A stretch of DNA of 64,000 nt. Source: JANWXD01 sp035575135. GTDB taxonomy: Bacteria > Acidobacteriota > Terriglobia > Bryobacterales > Bryobacteraceae. The notes beneath the pieces are model-generated. The model saw nothing but the letters and a program-made list of their open reading frames with translations, had not been told where the DNA came from and made no database searches. The stretch is taken from assembly GCA_035575135.1 (NCBI GenBank), contig DATLYE010000043.1, positions 1 to 64,000 on the forward strand, in the 5' to 3' direction. Made by a program: the position numbers and the translations under genes. Below, in pieces: positions 39,037 through 47,616 of this stretch. Every line of letters starts with the position of its first letter. Within the stretch, counting starts at the first letter, position 1.

Positions 39037-39444
39037 GTGCGCCGCAGGAGTGTACTCGCCGGACTGATCCTGCTGCCGCTCGCGGCCGCGCAGAGCAAGC
39101 TGTCCCTGCGCGGGCGGCTCATTCAGGCCGAAGGCCGGCCTCCGGTGCTCGACACTCGGGGTCACGGACCGGTCGAGCTCAAGGGCGACGAGGCGACCTT
39201 GGCGGTTCTCAACGACCGCAGGCTGGCAGGGGCCGACTTCGAGGTCGTCGGGCATTTCGAGGGACCGCGGCGCTTCCTCGTGGAGCCGATCCACACCAAG
39301 GCCATGTTCGTTCACAAGAACGGCAAGCGCTATCTCATCAGTTACTGGTGTGAGACCTGCGCCATCCGTGCATACCGTCCCGGATTGTGCATGTGCTGCC
39401 GCGAAGAGATGGCGCTCGATCTGCAAGAGTACGGGGAAAAGTGA
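39037..39444 (+). CDS. Secreted Cys-rich protein of unknown function
   Basis: 135 residues from GTG 39037. A twin-arginine-like start MRRRSVLAGLILLPLAAAQ suggests export. The middle (LRGRLIQAEGRPPVLDTRGH, FEVVGHFEGPRRFLVEPIHT) looks like a small beta-barrel or OB-type fold. The C-terminus holds five cysteines in CETCAIRAYRPGLCMCCREE, a likely metal or redox site. TAGAAT at 39025-39030 lies 6 nt before the GTG, and no Shine-Dalgarno is present. The stop overlaps the GTG of the epimerase gene (GTGA). The family is not recognised. Confidence 0.72.
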   Translation: MRRRSVLAGLILLPLAAAQSKLSLRGRLIQAEGRPPVLDTRGHGPVELKGDEATLAVLNDRRLAGADFEVVGHFEGPRRFLVEPIHTKAMFVHKNGKRYLISYWCETCAIRAYRPGLCMCCREEMALDLQEYGEK

Positions 39445-40472
39445 GAGCTCTCCTGCTGAGTTGGGTTGTGGCTGCCGGCAGCTGGGCGCAAGGATACAGG
39501 GCGGAGCGGGCGAGCGTTGACGGGGTCGAAGTGATCCGGCTCGAAGACCCCTCGCGCAAGGCGGTGGTTTCCGTCGTCCCCTCGATCGGCAACAACGCCT
39601 ACGAGTTCGCGGTCAACGGCAAGAACCTCTTCTGGGTGCCGTTTGCGACGTTGAGCGAGTGGCGGAGCAAGCCGGTGCTCGGCGGCAATCCGTTGCTTGC
39701 CCCCTGGGCGAACCGGCTCGATGAGGACGCCTTTTACGCCAACGGCAAGAGGTATGTGCTCAACCCCGAGCTGGGCAACCTGCGGCGGGACGCCAATCGG
39801 AAGCCGATTCACGGGCTGCTGGCCTTCTCTCCTTACTGGAAGGTCGCGGGCCTGGAGGCCGATTCCCGCAGTGCCGCGGTGACCAGCCGGCTGGAGTTCT
39901 GGCGCTATCCCGACTTGATGGCGCAGTTTCCCTTCGCACACACGCTCACGATGACTTACCGGCTTCAGGACGGGGCGCTGGAAGTCGAAACCGTGATCGA
40001 AAATCACTCGGCCGAGCCCATGCCGGTCGCCGTCGGGTATCACCCCTACTTCCGGCTCTACGATGCCCCGCGCGAGGAATGGAAGGTTCACGTGGCCTCG
40101 CGCGAGCGCTGGGTGCTCTCCGAGCTGCTGCTTCCGACCGGGGAGCGGCGGCCCGCGGGGCTGCCGGAGCTGGTTTCCCTCAAGGAGGTCGTGCTCGATG
40201 ACGTTTTCGGCGACCTTGTGCGGGACGGCGAGGGGCGCGCGACGTTCCGGGTGGAGGGCGCGCGGCAGAGCATCCGTGTGATCTACGGTCCTAAGTATAC
40301 GGTGGCGGTGGTCTACGCTCCCAAGGGGCGCGAGTTCATCTGCTTCGAGCCCATGACCGCGGTTACGAACGGCTTGAACCTGGCGCACCATGGCCGTTAC
40401 GGCGAGCTGCAAAGTATTCCTCCCGGCGGCCGATGGCGCGAGAGCTTCTGGATCCGGCCGGAAGGTTTTTGA
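39441..40472 (+). CDS. Secreted aldose 1-epimerase family protein
   Basis: 343 residues from GTG 39441, which overlaps the preceding stop by 4 nt. The signal peptide is MRALLLSWVVAAGSWAQ. The galactose-mutarotase fold is shown by NPLLAPWANRLDEDAFYANG, KPIHGLLAF (substrate-binding His), PMPVAVGYHPYFRLYDA (catalytic His) and FICFEPMTAVTNGLN (catalytic Glu). It interconverts alpha and beta anomers of a hexose, presumably in the periplasm. Exported GalM relatives are common in polysaccharide-degrading Acidobacteria, and a secreted GH36 galactosidase is encoded 2 kb downstream on the other strand, which fits galactoside use. Confidence 0.87.
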   Translation: MRALLLSWVVAAGSWAQGYRAERASVDGVEVIRLEDPSRKAVVSVVPSIGNNAYEFAVNGKNLFWVPFATLSEWRSKPVLGGNPLLAPWANRLDEDAFYANGKRYVLNPELGNLRRDANRKPIHGLLAFSPYWKVAGLEADSRSAAVTSRLEFWRYPDLMAQFPFAHTLTMTYRLQDGALEVETVIENHSAEPMPVAVGYHPYFRLYDAPREEWKVHVASRERWVLSELLLPTGERRPAGLPELVSLKEVVLDDVFGDLVRDGEGRATFRVEGARQSIRVIYGPKYTVAVVYAPKGREFICFEPMTAVTNGLNLAHHGRYGELQSIPPGGRWRESFWIRPEGF

Positions 40473-40505
40473 AGCGCTGTCTGATCAGAAAGGAGGAGTT
40501 CGTGC

Positions 40506-42293
40506 ATGCTCCGATTCGCACTCGTGGTTGCAACTCTGATGATGTTTTTCCCCGTAAGTCTTCATGCGCAGCCCTCGATCGTCAGTGACGGAACGGGAGT
40601 GGTCAACGCCAGCTCGTATCTGCCGGATATCGCACAAGGCAGCTGGTTCGTGGTTTTCGGAACGGGGCTCGGCCCTCCCTCTTTGACCGTGGCAAGCGGC
40701 TTGCCCTTCCCGACGGAACTGGCAGGGTCGCGCGTGACGTTTACGCCGGCGGCAGGCGGGGCGGCGATCGAGTGCCGGCTGTGGTACACCTCCGCCACAC
40801 AGCTTGCCGCTCTGCTGCCTTCCACGACCGCACCGGGCGACTATGACGTTCGCGTGATCTACAACGGGGTCACCAGCGCCCCCGTGCGGGTCACGGTGGT
40901 GGCGCGAAACTTCGGTTTCGCCACGGCCAACAGCGCCGGCTACGGGCCTGCTCAGGCGACCAACAGCAACCTCAACAACGGGATCAGCCTGGTGCGCATG
41001 ACCAGCGGCAGCGTGGACTATCAGGGACGGACCTGGCAGTTCCGGCCCGCGCGCCGCGGCGAGTCGCTGGTCCTGTGGGGCACAGGCCTGGGGCCCGATC
41101 CGGCTTCCGATGTCAACGGCGGCAGCTCCGGCGACTTCAAAGATACGGCGCAGGTTCGCGTCATTGTCGGCGGCGTCGAGATCGTGCCTGACTACGCCGG
41201 GCGCTCGCCGGGATCGCCCGGGCTGGATCAGATCAACTTCCGCTTGCCTGTGAATGTACCGGAGGGCTGCGCCGTACCGGTCCAGGTGCGCGCCGGAGGG
41301 CGGCTGAGCAATCTGGGCACACTGACCATCTCTCCCTTCGGAGTGGACATCTGCCGCCATGCTTTTCTCACGGATGACCAGATCCGGCTGCTCGATGCGG
41401 GAGGAACCATCGCAGTGGGCGCGTTCAGCCTCCTCAAAGGATCTTCTCTGTTCACGCAGCCGGGTTTGGGAACCGTGGAGACCACCACGGAAAGCGCGGG
41501 CGGCGCCATCTACCGGTTCCGGGCGGATCAGATGGAGTCCCTTCCCGCGGGTTTGTCCCTCGACTCAGGAAGCTGTTATTCGTGGCGGCGGCGTGGCCGG
41601 CCGGAACAAATTACTCCCCCATTTCCGGTGGTAGCGTTGGATGCAGGCCCGCAGCTCGTGCTCAACGGTCCCAATGCGAGTAACCGCGCCGTACCGAAAG
41701 AGTCCGGCAACATCTACAACGTGTTACTGTACCAGTCCGGTTTCGGGGGCGTGGGAGGCATCGGGAGCCCCACGCTGGCCGGAGGAACTTACACGCTGAC
41801 GGCGCCGGGCGGGGCGGACGTGCGGTCCTTCACGGCTTCGACGCAGTTTCCCGGAAGTTTCACATGGACCAACCGGGATGCAGTTGCCGCCATTCAGCGG
41901 GGCCAGCCGCTGACCGTGACCTGGACCGGCGGGGGCACGGAACCAGGAGCGATTGTCGTGGTGCTGGGAGCCGCGGGGGCGCGCGTGGGCGGACCGGACA
42001 CGGCTCCGATCCATGATATGGGTGGGTTTTATTGCGTCGCTCCGGCTGCTGCGGGCAGCTTGACGGTTCCCGCGGCGGTCACCACAGCCCTCCCGTCTGT
42101 CTCTCCTCTCGGGCCGGACCGGATCGGCATGCTCGCTTTTGGTGGCCACCAACGATGGGCAACAGTTCGGCCGGTTCGCGGCGCAGCTCGTCGCCGGAGG
42201 CGAGGCGCCGGGCGTGTTCAACTATTCCTGGCAGGTGGTCAAGGTCCTGCCGGTGCAATGAGCGGAATGGAACACAGCCCGCGCACAGATTGA
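40506..42293 (+). CDS. Secreted TIGR03437-type Solibacter protein, C-terminus frameshifted
   Basis: 595 residues as read. AAAGGAGGAG at 40489-40498 sits 7 nt before ATG 40506. The signal peptide is residues 1-22. Residues about 28-275 are the TIGR03437 module (VVNASSYLPDIAQGSWFVVF; LVLWGTGLGPDP; YAGRSPGSPGLDQINFRLP). The second half is the repeat-poor domain common in Solibacter (GADVRSFTASTQFPGSFTWT; GQPLTVTWTGGG). After residue 544 the frame turns into Arg-rich nonsense. Removing one T from TTTT at 42137-42140 gives a sensible end, LVATNDGQQFGRFAAQLVAG through FNYSWQVVKV, stopping at 42261. Function unknown; probably cell surface. Confidence 0.8.
   Translation: MLRFALVVATLMMFFPVSLHAQPSIVSDGTGVVNASSYLPDIAQGSWFVVFGTGLGPPSLTVASGLPFPTELAGSRVTFTPAAGGAAIECRLWYTSATQLAALLPSTTAPGDYDVRVIYNGVTSAPVRVTVVARNFGFATANSAGYGPAQATNSNLNNGISLVRMTSGSVDYQGRTWQFRPARRGESLVLWGTGLGPDPASDVNGGSSGDFKDTAQVRVIVGGVEIVPDYAGRSPGSPGLDQINFRLPVNVPEGCAVPVQVRAGGRLSNLGTLTISPFGVDICRHAFLTDDQIRLLDAGGTIAVGAFSLLKGSSLFTQPGLGTVETTTESAGGAIYRFRADQMESLPAGLSLDSGSCYSWRRRGRPEQITPPFPVVALDAGPQLVLNGPNASNRAVPKESGNIYNVLLYQSGFGGVGGIGSPTLAGGTYTLTAPGGADVRSFTASTQFPGSFTWTNRDAVAAIQRGQPLTVTWTGGGTEPGAIVVVLGAAGARVGGPDTAPIHDMGGFYCVAPAAAGSLTVPAAVTTALPSVSPLGPDRIGMLAFGGHQRWATVRPVRGAARRRRRGAGRVQLFLAGGQGPAGAMSGMEHSPRTD
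42137..42140. other. Homopolymer frameshift site in the TIGR03437 gene
   Basis: Four T. Deleting one restores a family-like C-terminus that ends at the TGA 42259-42261 instead of 42293. Confidence 0.6.
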
Positions 42294-42373
42294 TCCGGGC
42301 CGCCGGAGGGCTACTGCTTCGGCGGGGGAGCAAGCCAAGCCGTGGCGACTCCGGCGGCGCCGGGCGGTGACCG

Positions 42374-44398
42374 CTACCGCGCCTCGAGCAGCAGATGATG
42401 CTCGAAGGCGGCATCGAGGGAGGCTGCCGGTCCCCGAACCGTCCCCAGTTCCTTTCCGGTTTCGTAGTTCGTGATGCGGTAGATCCGCGGTTCCAGGCCG
42501 CGCAGCGTCAGCTTGCCGCTCCAGGAGGGCGCAAAGAAGGCGTAATACATGCGGCCGTCTTTGCGGATGGCGTGCGCCTCCGGCCGGTCAAATCCGATGT
42601 CGTAGAGCGCGCCGAGATATTCGCCTTTGGGCAGCATCAGGCGGCGGTAGATCTCCACCCAGCGGCCGAACAACTGCTCGCGCTCCGGGGTGAGGTCCAC
42701 GCGCTTGCGTCCTGCGGGCGGCCAGACGAAGTTGGTGCCGATCACGCCGCCGACGGCCATGGTGGAGGCGAAATCCGTGCCTCCGTCGCTCAATTCCACG
42801 TGATCGCCGAAGTAGACGCCGCCTTCACCGAGCAGGGCCCGCAGCGTTTTGCCTTTCGTCCGGATCTGCCAGGAGCTCAGCGGGTCCGAGGCCACGGCCA
42901 TATTGAGATACGGCAGCGTGAAAAACGAATAGGACGTGCCGCAGGGACAGATCTCAATGACCGCGTCCGGTTTGACGGCGCGGGCGGCCTCGTAGATTTC
43001 CCGAAAGAACTCCGGGACCCCCTCGTAGGACTCCTCCGGCCTCCGGTGCCCGTGGCGCGGATGGTAGCAGGGCGGGGCGGCGTTCAGATGCTGGCCGTCA
43101 ATTTTCAGTCCGTCGAAGTCCCAGTCCTTCAAAGCGCGCACCACGAAGTTTCGCGCGTCTTCTCGCACAGGTCCGTAGGCCGGGCACAGATAGAAGGCAT
43201 CCCACCAGGTGATCTTCTGGGTACCGCCCTCTGCGGTCTGGAGCACGACGTCGGGATGGCGGCGAAGGAACTCGGTTCCGGGATCCACTGCGAGCGGAGC
43301 CCACCACAGTTGCGCCTTGAAGCCCGCGGCGTGGATGCGGTCCACCAGCGCACGCATGTCGGCGTCTCCCCGCGGAAACTTTGCGCGCACCGGCTGCCAG
43401 TCGCCCTCAGCCTCCTGCCAGCCGTCGTCCACCGTGACCCAGCCGAAGCCCAGCTTCTTGACGACAGGTAGCGCGCGCTCGATCTGGGCCGGGACGAACT
43501 TGCGGCCGAAGCCCCAGGCGCACCAGATCGGCTCGAAGGCAGCCTCGGGGGCGCGGCCGAACCGGATCCCCTGCGCCACCATGAAGCGGCGGTAGTCTAG
43601 CAATGCTTGGAAATAGTCTCCCTTGTGGACCGCGACAAACGTGCGCAATGTGGCGAGCGTCTCGCCGGGCTTGAGCGCGCGCTTCGTCCGGGCGCTGACG
43701 GCCACGGTGGCGCGCCCCGGCTCCGGACGGGCGACGGGGAGGGAGACGAGCTTCGGAGTCAGTTCCAGGTGTCCGACGGCCAGACCGGCGTCACGGCGCC
43801 AGACATCCACAACCGGGGTGCCGCCGCCGTAGTCGGTGGCGTTCATGCCGAGGAAGTTTTCCTGGCGGAAACCGGGTTTGAGCGGCACCACCCAGTCCGG
43901 ACGCTTGGAGTAAGAGCCTGCCTGCAGCGACCAGAAGGCAGGCTCTTCGGGGCCGCCCGCATCCACGATGAGGTCATGGTTGGTCCAGCCTGTGACGGAG
44001 AGTTCGCCAGGGCCGGTATTCGTGTAGGAGACCTCGAAGACGGCCATAGCGGGAAACGGCTCGTACAGGGTCACCCGGACCGTCTTGCGCAGCCCCGCAG
44101 CCTCTCCGGTGAGCGTGTGGCGCACGCCGGCGCCGATCCGGTCCCGGATTTTCTCGGCTTTCGTCTGGCGCAACGCAAAGTCCCTGACGTCGCCCGAGGT
44201 CAGGCTGAGATACTCCGAGGCGTGGAAACTGCCCAGGATGGTTTCGCGGCCGCCGAGGCGCGCGATGACGCGCGTATGCATCCGCCCGTCGAACTCGATA
44301 CGAATCTCCGGCCCTTCGACCCGGGCGGTCTTTTCGTCGGCGCGACTTGCGCCGCCCGACAGCGCAAGGAAAGCAGCAAGCAGTATGGCGTTTTTCAT
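42374..44398 (-). CDS. Secreted alpha-galactosidase-like glycoside hydrolase (GH36 type)
   Basis: 674 residues with signal peptide MKNAILLAAFLALSGGASRA. The N-terminal beta-supersandwich is followed by a TIM barrel. The GH36/GH27 nucleophile Asp is in WDFDGLKIDGQHLN (about residue 434) and the acid/base Asp in VASDPLSSWQIRTKG (about 503). Other barrel motifs are FEPIWCAWGFGRKF, WVTVDDGWQEAEGDW and KAQLWWAPLAVDPGTE. It should release terminal alpha-galactose or a related sugar outside the cytoplasm. Its start overlaps the stop of the BNR giant by 4 nt, so the two are translationally coupled. It converges on the TIGR03437 gene. Confidence 0.87.
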   Translation of the reverse strand: MKNAILLAAFLALSGGASRADEKTARVEGPEIRIEFDGRMHTRVIARLGGRETILGSFHASEYLSLTSGDVRDFALRQTKAEKIRDRIGAGVRHTLTGEAAGLRKTVRVTLYEPFPAMAVFEVSYTNTGPGELSVTGWTNHDLIVDAGGPEEPAFWSLQAGSYSKRPDWVVPLKPGFRQENFLGMNATDYGGGTPVVDVWRRDAGLAVGHLELTPKLVSLPVARPEPGRATVAVSARTKRALKPGETLATLRTFVAVHKGDYFQALLDYRRFMVAQGIRFGRAPEAAFEPIWCAWGFGRKFVPAQIERALPVVKKLGFGWVTVDDGWQEAEGDWQPVRAKFPRGDADMRALVDRIHAAGFKAQLWWAPLAVDPGTEFLRRHPDVVLQTAEGGTQKITWWDAFYLCPAYGPVREDARNFVVRALKDWDFDGLKIDGQHLNAAPPCYHPRHGHRRPEESYEGVPEFFREIYEAARAVKPDAVIEICPCGTSYSFFTLPYLNMAVASDPLSSWQIRTKGKTLRALLGEGGVYFGDHVELSDGGTDFASTMAVGGVIGTNFVWPPAGRKRVDLTPEREQLFGRWVEIYRRLMLPKGEYLGALYDIGFDRPEAHAIRKDGRMYYAFFAPSWSGKLTLRGLEPRIYRITNYETGKELGTVRGPAASLDAAFEHHLLLEAR

Positions 44399-47300
44399 TT
44401 GGTCCTCCTATCAGCGGATTCCGGCTCCGGGACGAGCAACTGGGGTACTCCGGCGGCCACGAGCGCGCGATTCCATTCCGGCACGATGCGCGCGAAGAAC
44501 TCGCGGACATTTTGGATGCGGGCGGCGAACTCGGCCGACAGCTCTTCGGCGGCCTGCTTCTGGCGGTCGGTCGGCGCGGCGTTGGGGCCCTCCACGGATT
44601 GGTACAGCGCCGTCAGCTTTTCGACGACCCGCGGGCCATGTTCCAGAGTCGAGGCGCCGGCCGGTCGCCCGATGGTCTCAGTCACGCGGGCGATTTCCTT
44701 GTTGTACTCGTCGAACGTTTTTTCCCACTGGCGTGCTTTTTGCGGCGACTGGTCCGCCAGCAGCTTCGCCGTCTGCTCGATCTGGCTTTTCAGGCTGTCG
44801 AGGGCTTTCAGGCTTTGGTTGCCTTCGTGCACCATCTCGCGGAGTCGTGCGGCCAGTTCGAATCGGGCTTTCAGCTCCGCCTCGGAGACCCGTAGCGTGG
44901 GATCCAGGCGCACTTCGACTTTTTGTTCGAGCTTGCGATCTCCGAGCGTCAGGCGTACGGTGTAGACCCCCGGCAGCACGTGTACGCCGCGCACGCCGGC
45001 GCCGAACTCTTCTTCCTCCTCCTGGGGCGGTCTTCGCCGGGCGGGCGGATCCATGCGCAGGTCCCAGGCCACGCGCTGCACCCCCTTTTCGCGCGGCACC
45101 TGGTCGAGCGTGCGAATGATCTTGCCGCCGCCGTCCAGGATTTCAACTTTAGGAGGGCTTTTTTCCGGTGCGTCTTCCTTGAGATAGAAGGTGATCAGCG
45201 CGCCGTAGGGCGGGTTCGGTCCCTTGAACTGCGCGCCGCCCAGTCCGTAGCGGCTCATGCGCGTGGCCAGGCGCAGGGCCGGGCGTACGGGGAACAAGTG
45301 AACGTTCCGTTCGGCGATCGCGGAACTCCACTGCTGAACCGGCGTGGCGTCGTCAAGGATCACGATGCTGCGGCCGTGCGTGCCTAAAATCAGGTCATTT
45401 TCCCGCGGATGCACCACGATGTCGTGCACCGGCACGGGCGGAAGATTCTTCAGCTTGAGGAAGTGCCAGCGCCTGCCGCCGTCGTAGCTGGCATACAGAC
45501 CCAGTTCCGTGCCGGCGTAGAGCAGCCCGGGATTCCTGGGATCTTCGCGCACCACGTGCACGTAGGCCTTCTCCGGAAGATTTCCCGACAGGTTTTTCCA
45601 GGTTTTGCCGCCGTCTTCGGTCTTGAAGACCCAGGGGCGGAAATCGTCGAACATGTGGCGGTCGAAGGCCACGTAGGCAACCTCGGGCGAAGTGCGCGAG
45701 GGTTCGATGTGGGAGACCGGGGAATGGGGCGGCAGATCCGGAATGTTGCCGATGAGATTTTTCCAGCTCTTGCCGCCGTCGGTGGTCAGTTGCAAGTTGC
45801 CGTCGTCGGTGCCGGCCCAGATCCAGCCGGCTTTGACCGGCGATTCCGCCAGGCTCAACACGGTGCAGTGATACTCGGCCGTGGAGTTGTCGAACCAGAC
45901 CGGCCCGCCGGCGGGTTTCTGTTTTTCCTTGTCGTTGGTGGTGAGGTCCGGGCTGATGGGCTGCCAGGTGCGGCCGAAATCCGCCGAGCGGAACACGACG
46001 TTGCCGGCCGTGTAGACCGTGTTTTTGTCGTGAGGGGAGAGCACCAGAGGTGCGTTCCAGTTGAAGCGGTACCGAGCTTCGGCCGCGGCGCCGCCCGCCG
46101 TGCTCACGGCCTCCACGGCTACGGACTGTTGCTCGCGCGTGCGCATGTCCGTGCGCACCACGCGGCCGCCTTGCGACTCGCTGAGATAGAGGTCGGGATC
46201 GTCGGGGTGGTTGAAGATATAGAATCCGTCGCCGAAGGAGACCATCCGCCAGTCGTCATTGAGGATGCCGGCCGGCTCGCGGGTGCGCGACGGACCGGTC
46301 CAGCTGCCGTTGTCCTGAAGCCCGCCCATGACGTAGTAGAACGGCTCCCGGTTGTCGGCGTGGATTTGGTAATACTGGCCGAGCGCGATGTTGTAGACGG
46401 CCTGCCAGGTTTCTCCGCCGTCGTGAGAGACGGCCAGCCCGCCGTCGTTTCCCTGCCACAGCCGCTTCGGATTGAGCGGGTCTATCCAGAGGGCGTGATA
46501 ATCGCTGTGCGTGCCGCCCGTGATGGATCTCCAGCTCCTGCCTCCGTCCACGGACAGGAACAGCCGCGTGGCGAGTGCGTAGAGGCGATTTTCGTTAGCG
46601 GGATCCACGCGCAGGTCCGCGTAATAGAATCCGCGGGAGACGATCTCGCGGTCCTCGCTCACCTTGCGGAAACTGTCGCCGCCGTCGTCGGAGCGAAACA
46701 GAGTGCCCTCGCGGCTCTCGGCGATGACGTAGACGACCTTGGGGTTGCTCGGGGCCACTTTGACGCCGACACGCCCGAGGAGTTTGGGCAGCCCCTTTTC
46801 GAGCTTCTTCCAGGTGTGCCCGCCGTCGTTCGAGCGAAAGACGCCGCCCTGCTCGCTGCCGGAGGTATGCGTCCACGGCTTGCGCTCGAATTTCCACATC
46901 GCGGCGAAAACGATGTTGGGGTTGACCGGATCCACGTCCAGATCGGAGACGCCGTGGTGCTCGTCAATGTACAGCGTCTTGCGCCACGTACGGCCGCCGT
47001 CGTTGGTGAGGAAGACGCCCCGCTCCGGATGCGGGCCAAAAGCGTGGCCGAGGGCGCCGACCCAGACGGTGTCGGGGTCGGTGGGGTGGACGAGCACCCT
47101 GGAGATGCGCTCGGTCTCTTTGAGACCGAGGTGCCGCCAGGTCTTGCCGCCGTCGGTGGACTTGTAGACGCCGTCGCCGAAGCTGACGCTGTTGCGGGTG
47201 TTGGATTCGCCGGCGCCCACCCAGATCACTTCGGGGTTGCCGGGCTCGAGAGCGATGTCGCCGATCGAATAGCTTCCCTGGTCCTCGAAGATCGGGGTCC

Positions 47301-47526
47301 AGGTGTGGCCGCCGTTGGTGCTCTTCCAGAGGCCGCCGCTGGCGAAGCCGGCGTAGATCACGGACGGGTCGCCGGGGACGCCCTCAACGTCGGTGACGCG
47401 GCCTCCCATGATGGCCGGGCCGATGAAGCGCCAGGACAGTCCTTCGAGCGGCTTGAGGTCCGTCTGCGCCGAAAGGCACAGCGCCGCCACGAGGCCGGTG
47501 AAACCGGTTCGCAGGTTGCGGAGCAT
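44395..47526 (-). CDS. Secreted VPS10/BNR-repeat (sortilin-like) beta-propeller protein
   Basis: 1043 residues with signal peptide in MLRNLRTGFTGLVAALCLSA. Many Asp-box (S/T-x-D-G-G-x-T/S-W) repeats: STNGGHTWTPIFEDQG, STDGGKTWRHLG, TNDGGRTWRKTLY, SNDGGHTWKKLE, SVDGGRSWRSI, TTDGGKSWKNLI, TEDGGKTWKNLS. They build one or two large beta-propellers, as in VPS10/sortilin and sialidases; no sialidase arginine triad is evident. The C-terminal about 200 residues form a beta domain plus coiled coil (ELKARFELAARLREMVHEGN). Such giants are abundant in Acidobacteria; function unknown. TATATT lies 8 nt before the ATG with no Shine-Dalgarno. Confidence 0.87.
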   Translation of the reverse strand: MLRNLRTGFTGLVAALCLSAQTDLKPLEGLSWRFIGPAIMGGRVTDVEGVPGDPSVIYAGFASGGLWKSTNGGHTWTPIFEDQGSYSIGDIALEPGNPEVIWVGAGESNTRNSVSFGDGVYKSTDGGKTWRHLGLKETERISRVLVHPTDPDTVWVGALGHAFGPHPERGVFLTNDGGRTWRKTLYIDEHHGVSDLDVDPVNPNIVFAAMWKFERKPWTHTSGSEQGGVFRSNDGGHTWKKLEKGLPKLLGRVGVKVAPSNPKVVYVIAESREGTLFRSDDGGDSFRKVSEDREIVSRGFYYADLRVDPANENRLYALATRLFLSVDGGRSWRSITGGTHSDYHALWIDPLNPKRLWQGNDGGLAVSHDGGETWQAVYNIALGQYYQIHADNREPFYYVMGGLQDNGSWTGPSRTREPAGILNDDWRMVSFGDGFYIFNHPDDPDLYLSESQGGRVVRTDMRTREQQSVAVEAVSTAGGAAAEARYRFNWNAPLVLSPHDKNTVYTAGNVVFRSADFGRTWQPISPDLTTNDKEKQKPAGGPVWFDNSTAEYHCTVLSLAESPVKAGWIWAGTDDGNLQLTTDGGKSWKNLIGNIPDLPPHSPVSHIEPSRTSPEVAYVAFDRHMFDDFRPWVFKTEDGGKTWKNLSGNLPEKAYVHVVREDPRNPGLLYAGTELGLYASYDGGRRWHFLKLKNLPPVPVHDIVVHPRENDLILGTHGRSIVILDDATPVQQWSSAIAERNVHLFPVRPALRLATRMSRYGLGGAQFKGPNPPYGALITFYLKEDAPEKSPPKVEILDGGGKIIRTLDQVPREKGVQRVAWDLRMDPPARRRPPQEEEEEFGAGVRGVHVLPGVYTVRLTLGDRKLEQKVEVRLDPTLRVSEAELKARFELAARLREMVHEGNQSLKALDSLKSQIEQTAKLLADQSPQKARQWEKTFDEYNKEIARVTETIGRPAGASTLEHGPRVVEKLTALYQSVEGPNAAPTDRQKQAAEELSAEFAARIQNVREFFARIVPEWNRALVAAGVPQLLVPEPESADRRTK

Positions 47527-47534
47527 AGCTCAAG

Positions 47535-47540
47535 AATATA
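47535..47540 (-). promoter_or_regulatory. Possible -10 box for a leaderless BNR-protein mRNA
   Basis: TATATT on the minus strand 8 nt before the ATG at 47526; the intervening bases carry no Shine-Dalgarno and no clear -35 is seen. Confidence 0.35.
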
Positions 47541-47616
47541 CTCTCCGCTGCGTGCGGAGCGGCCCTGCGGAGGAAGCCCGACCGGAGTTTCCCGCTGCCG
47601 GCGGCACATCGAGCCG

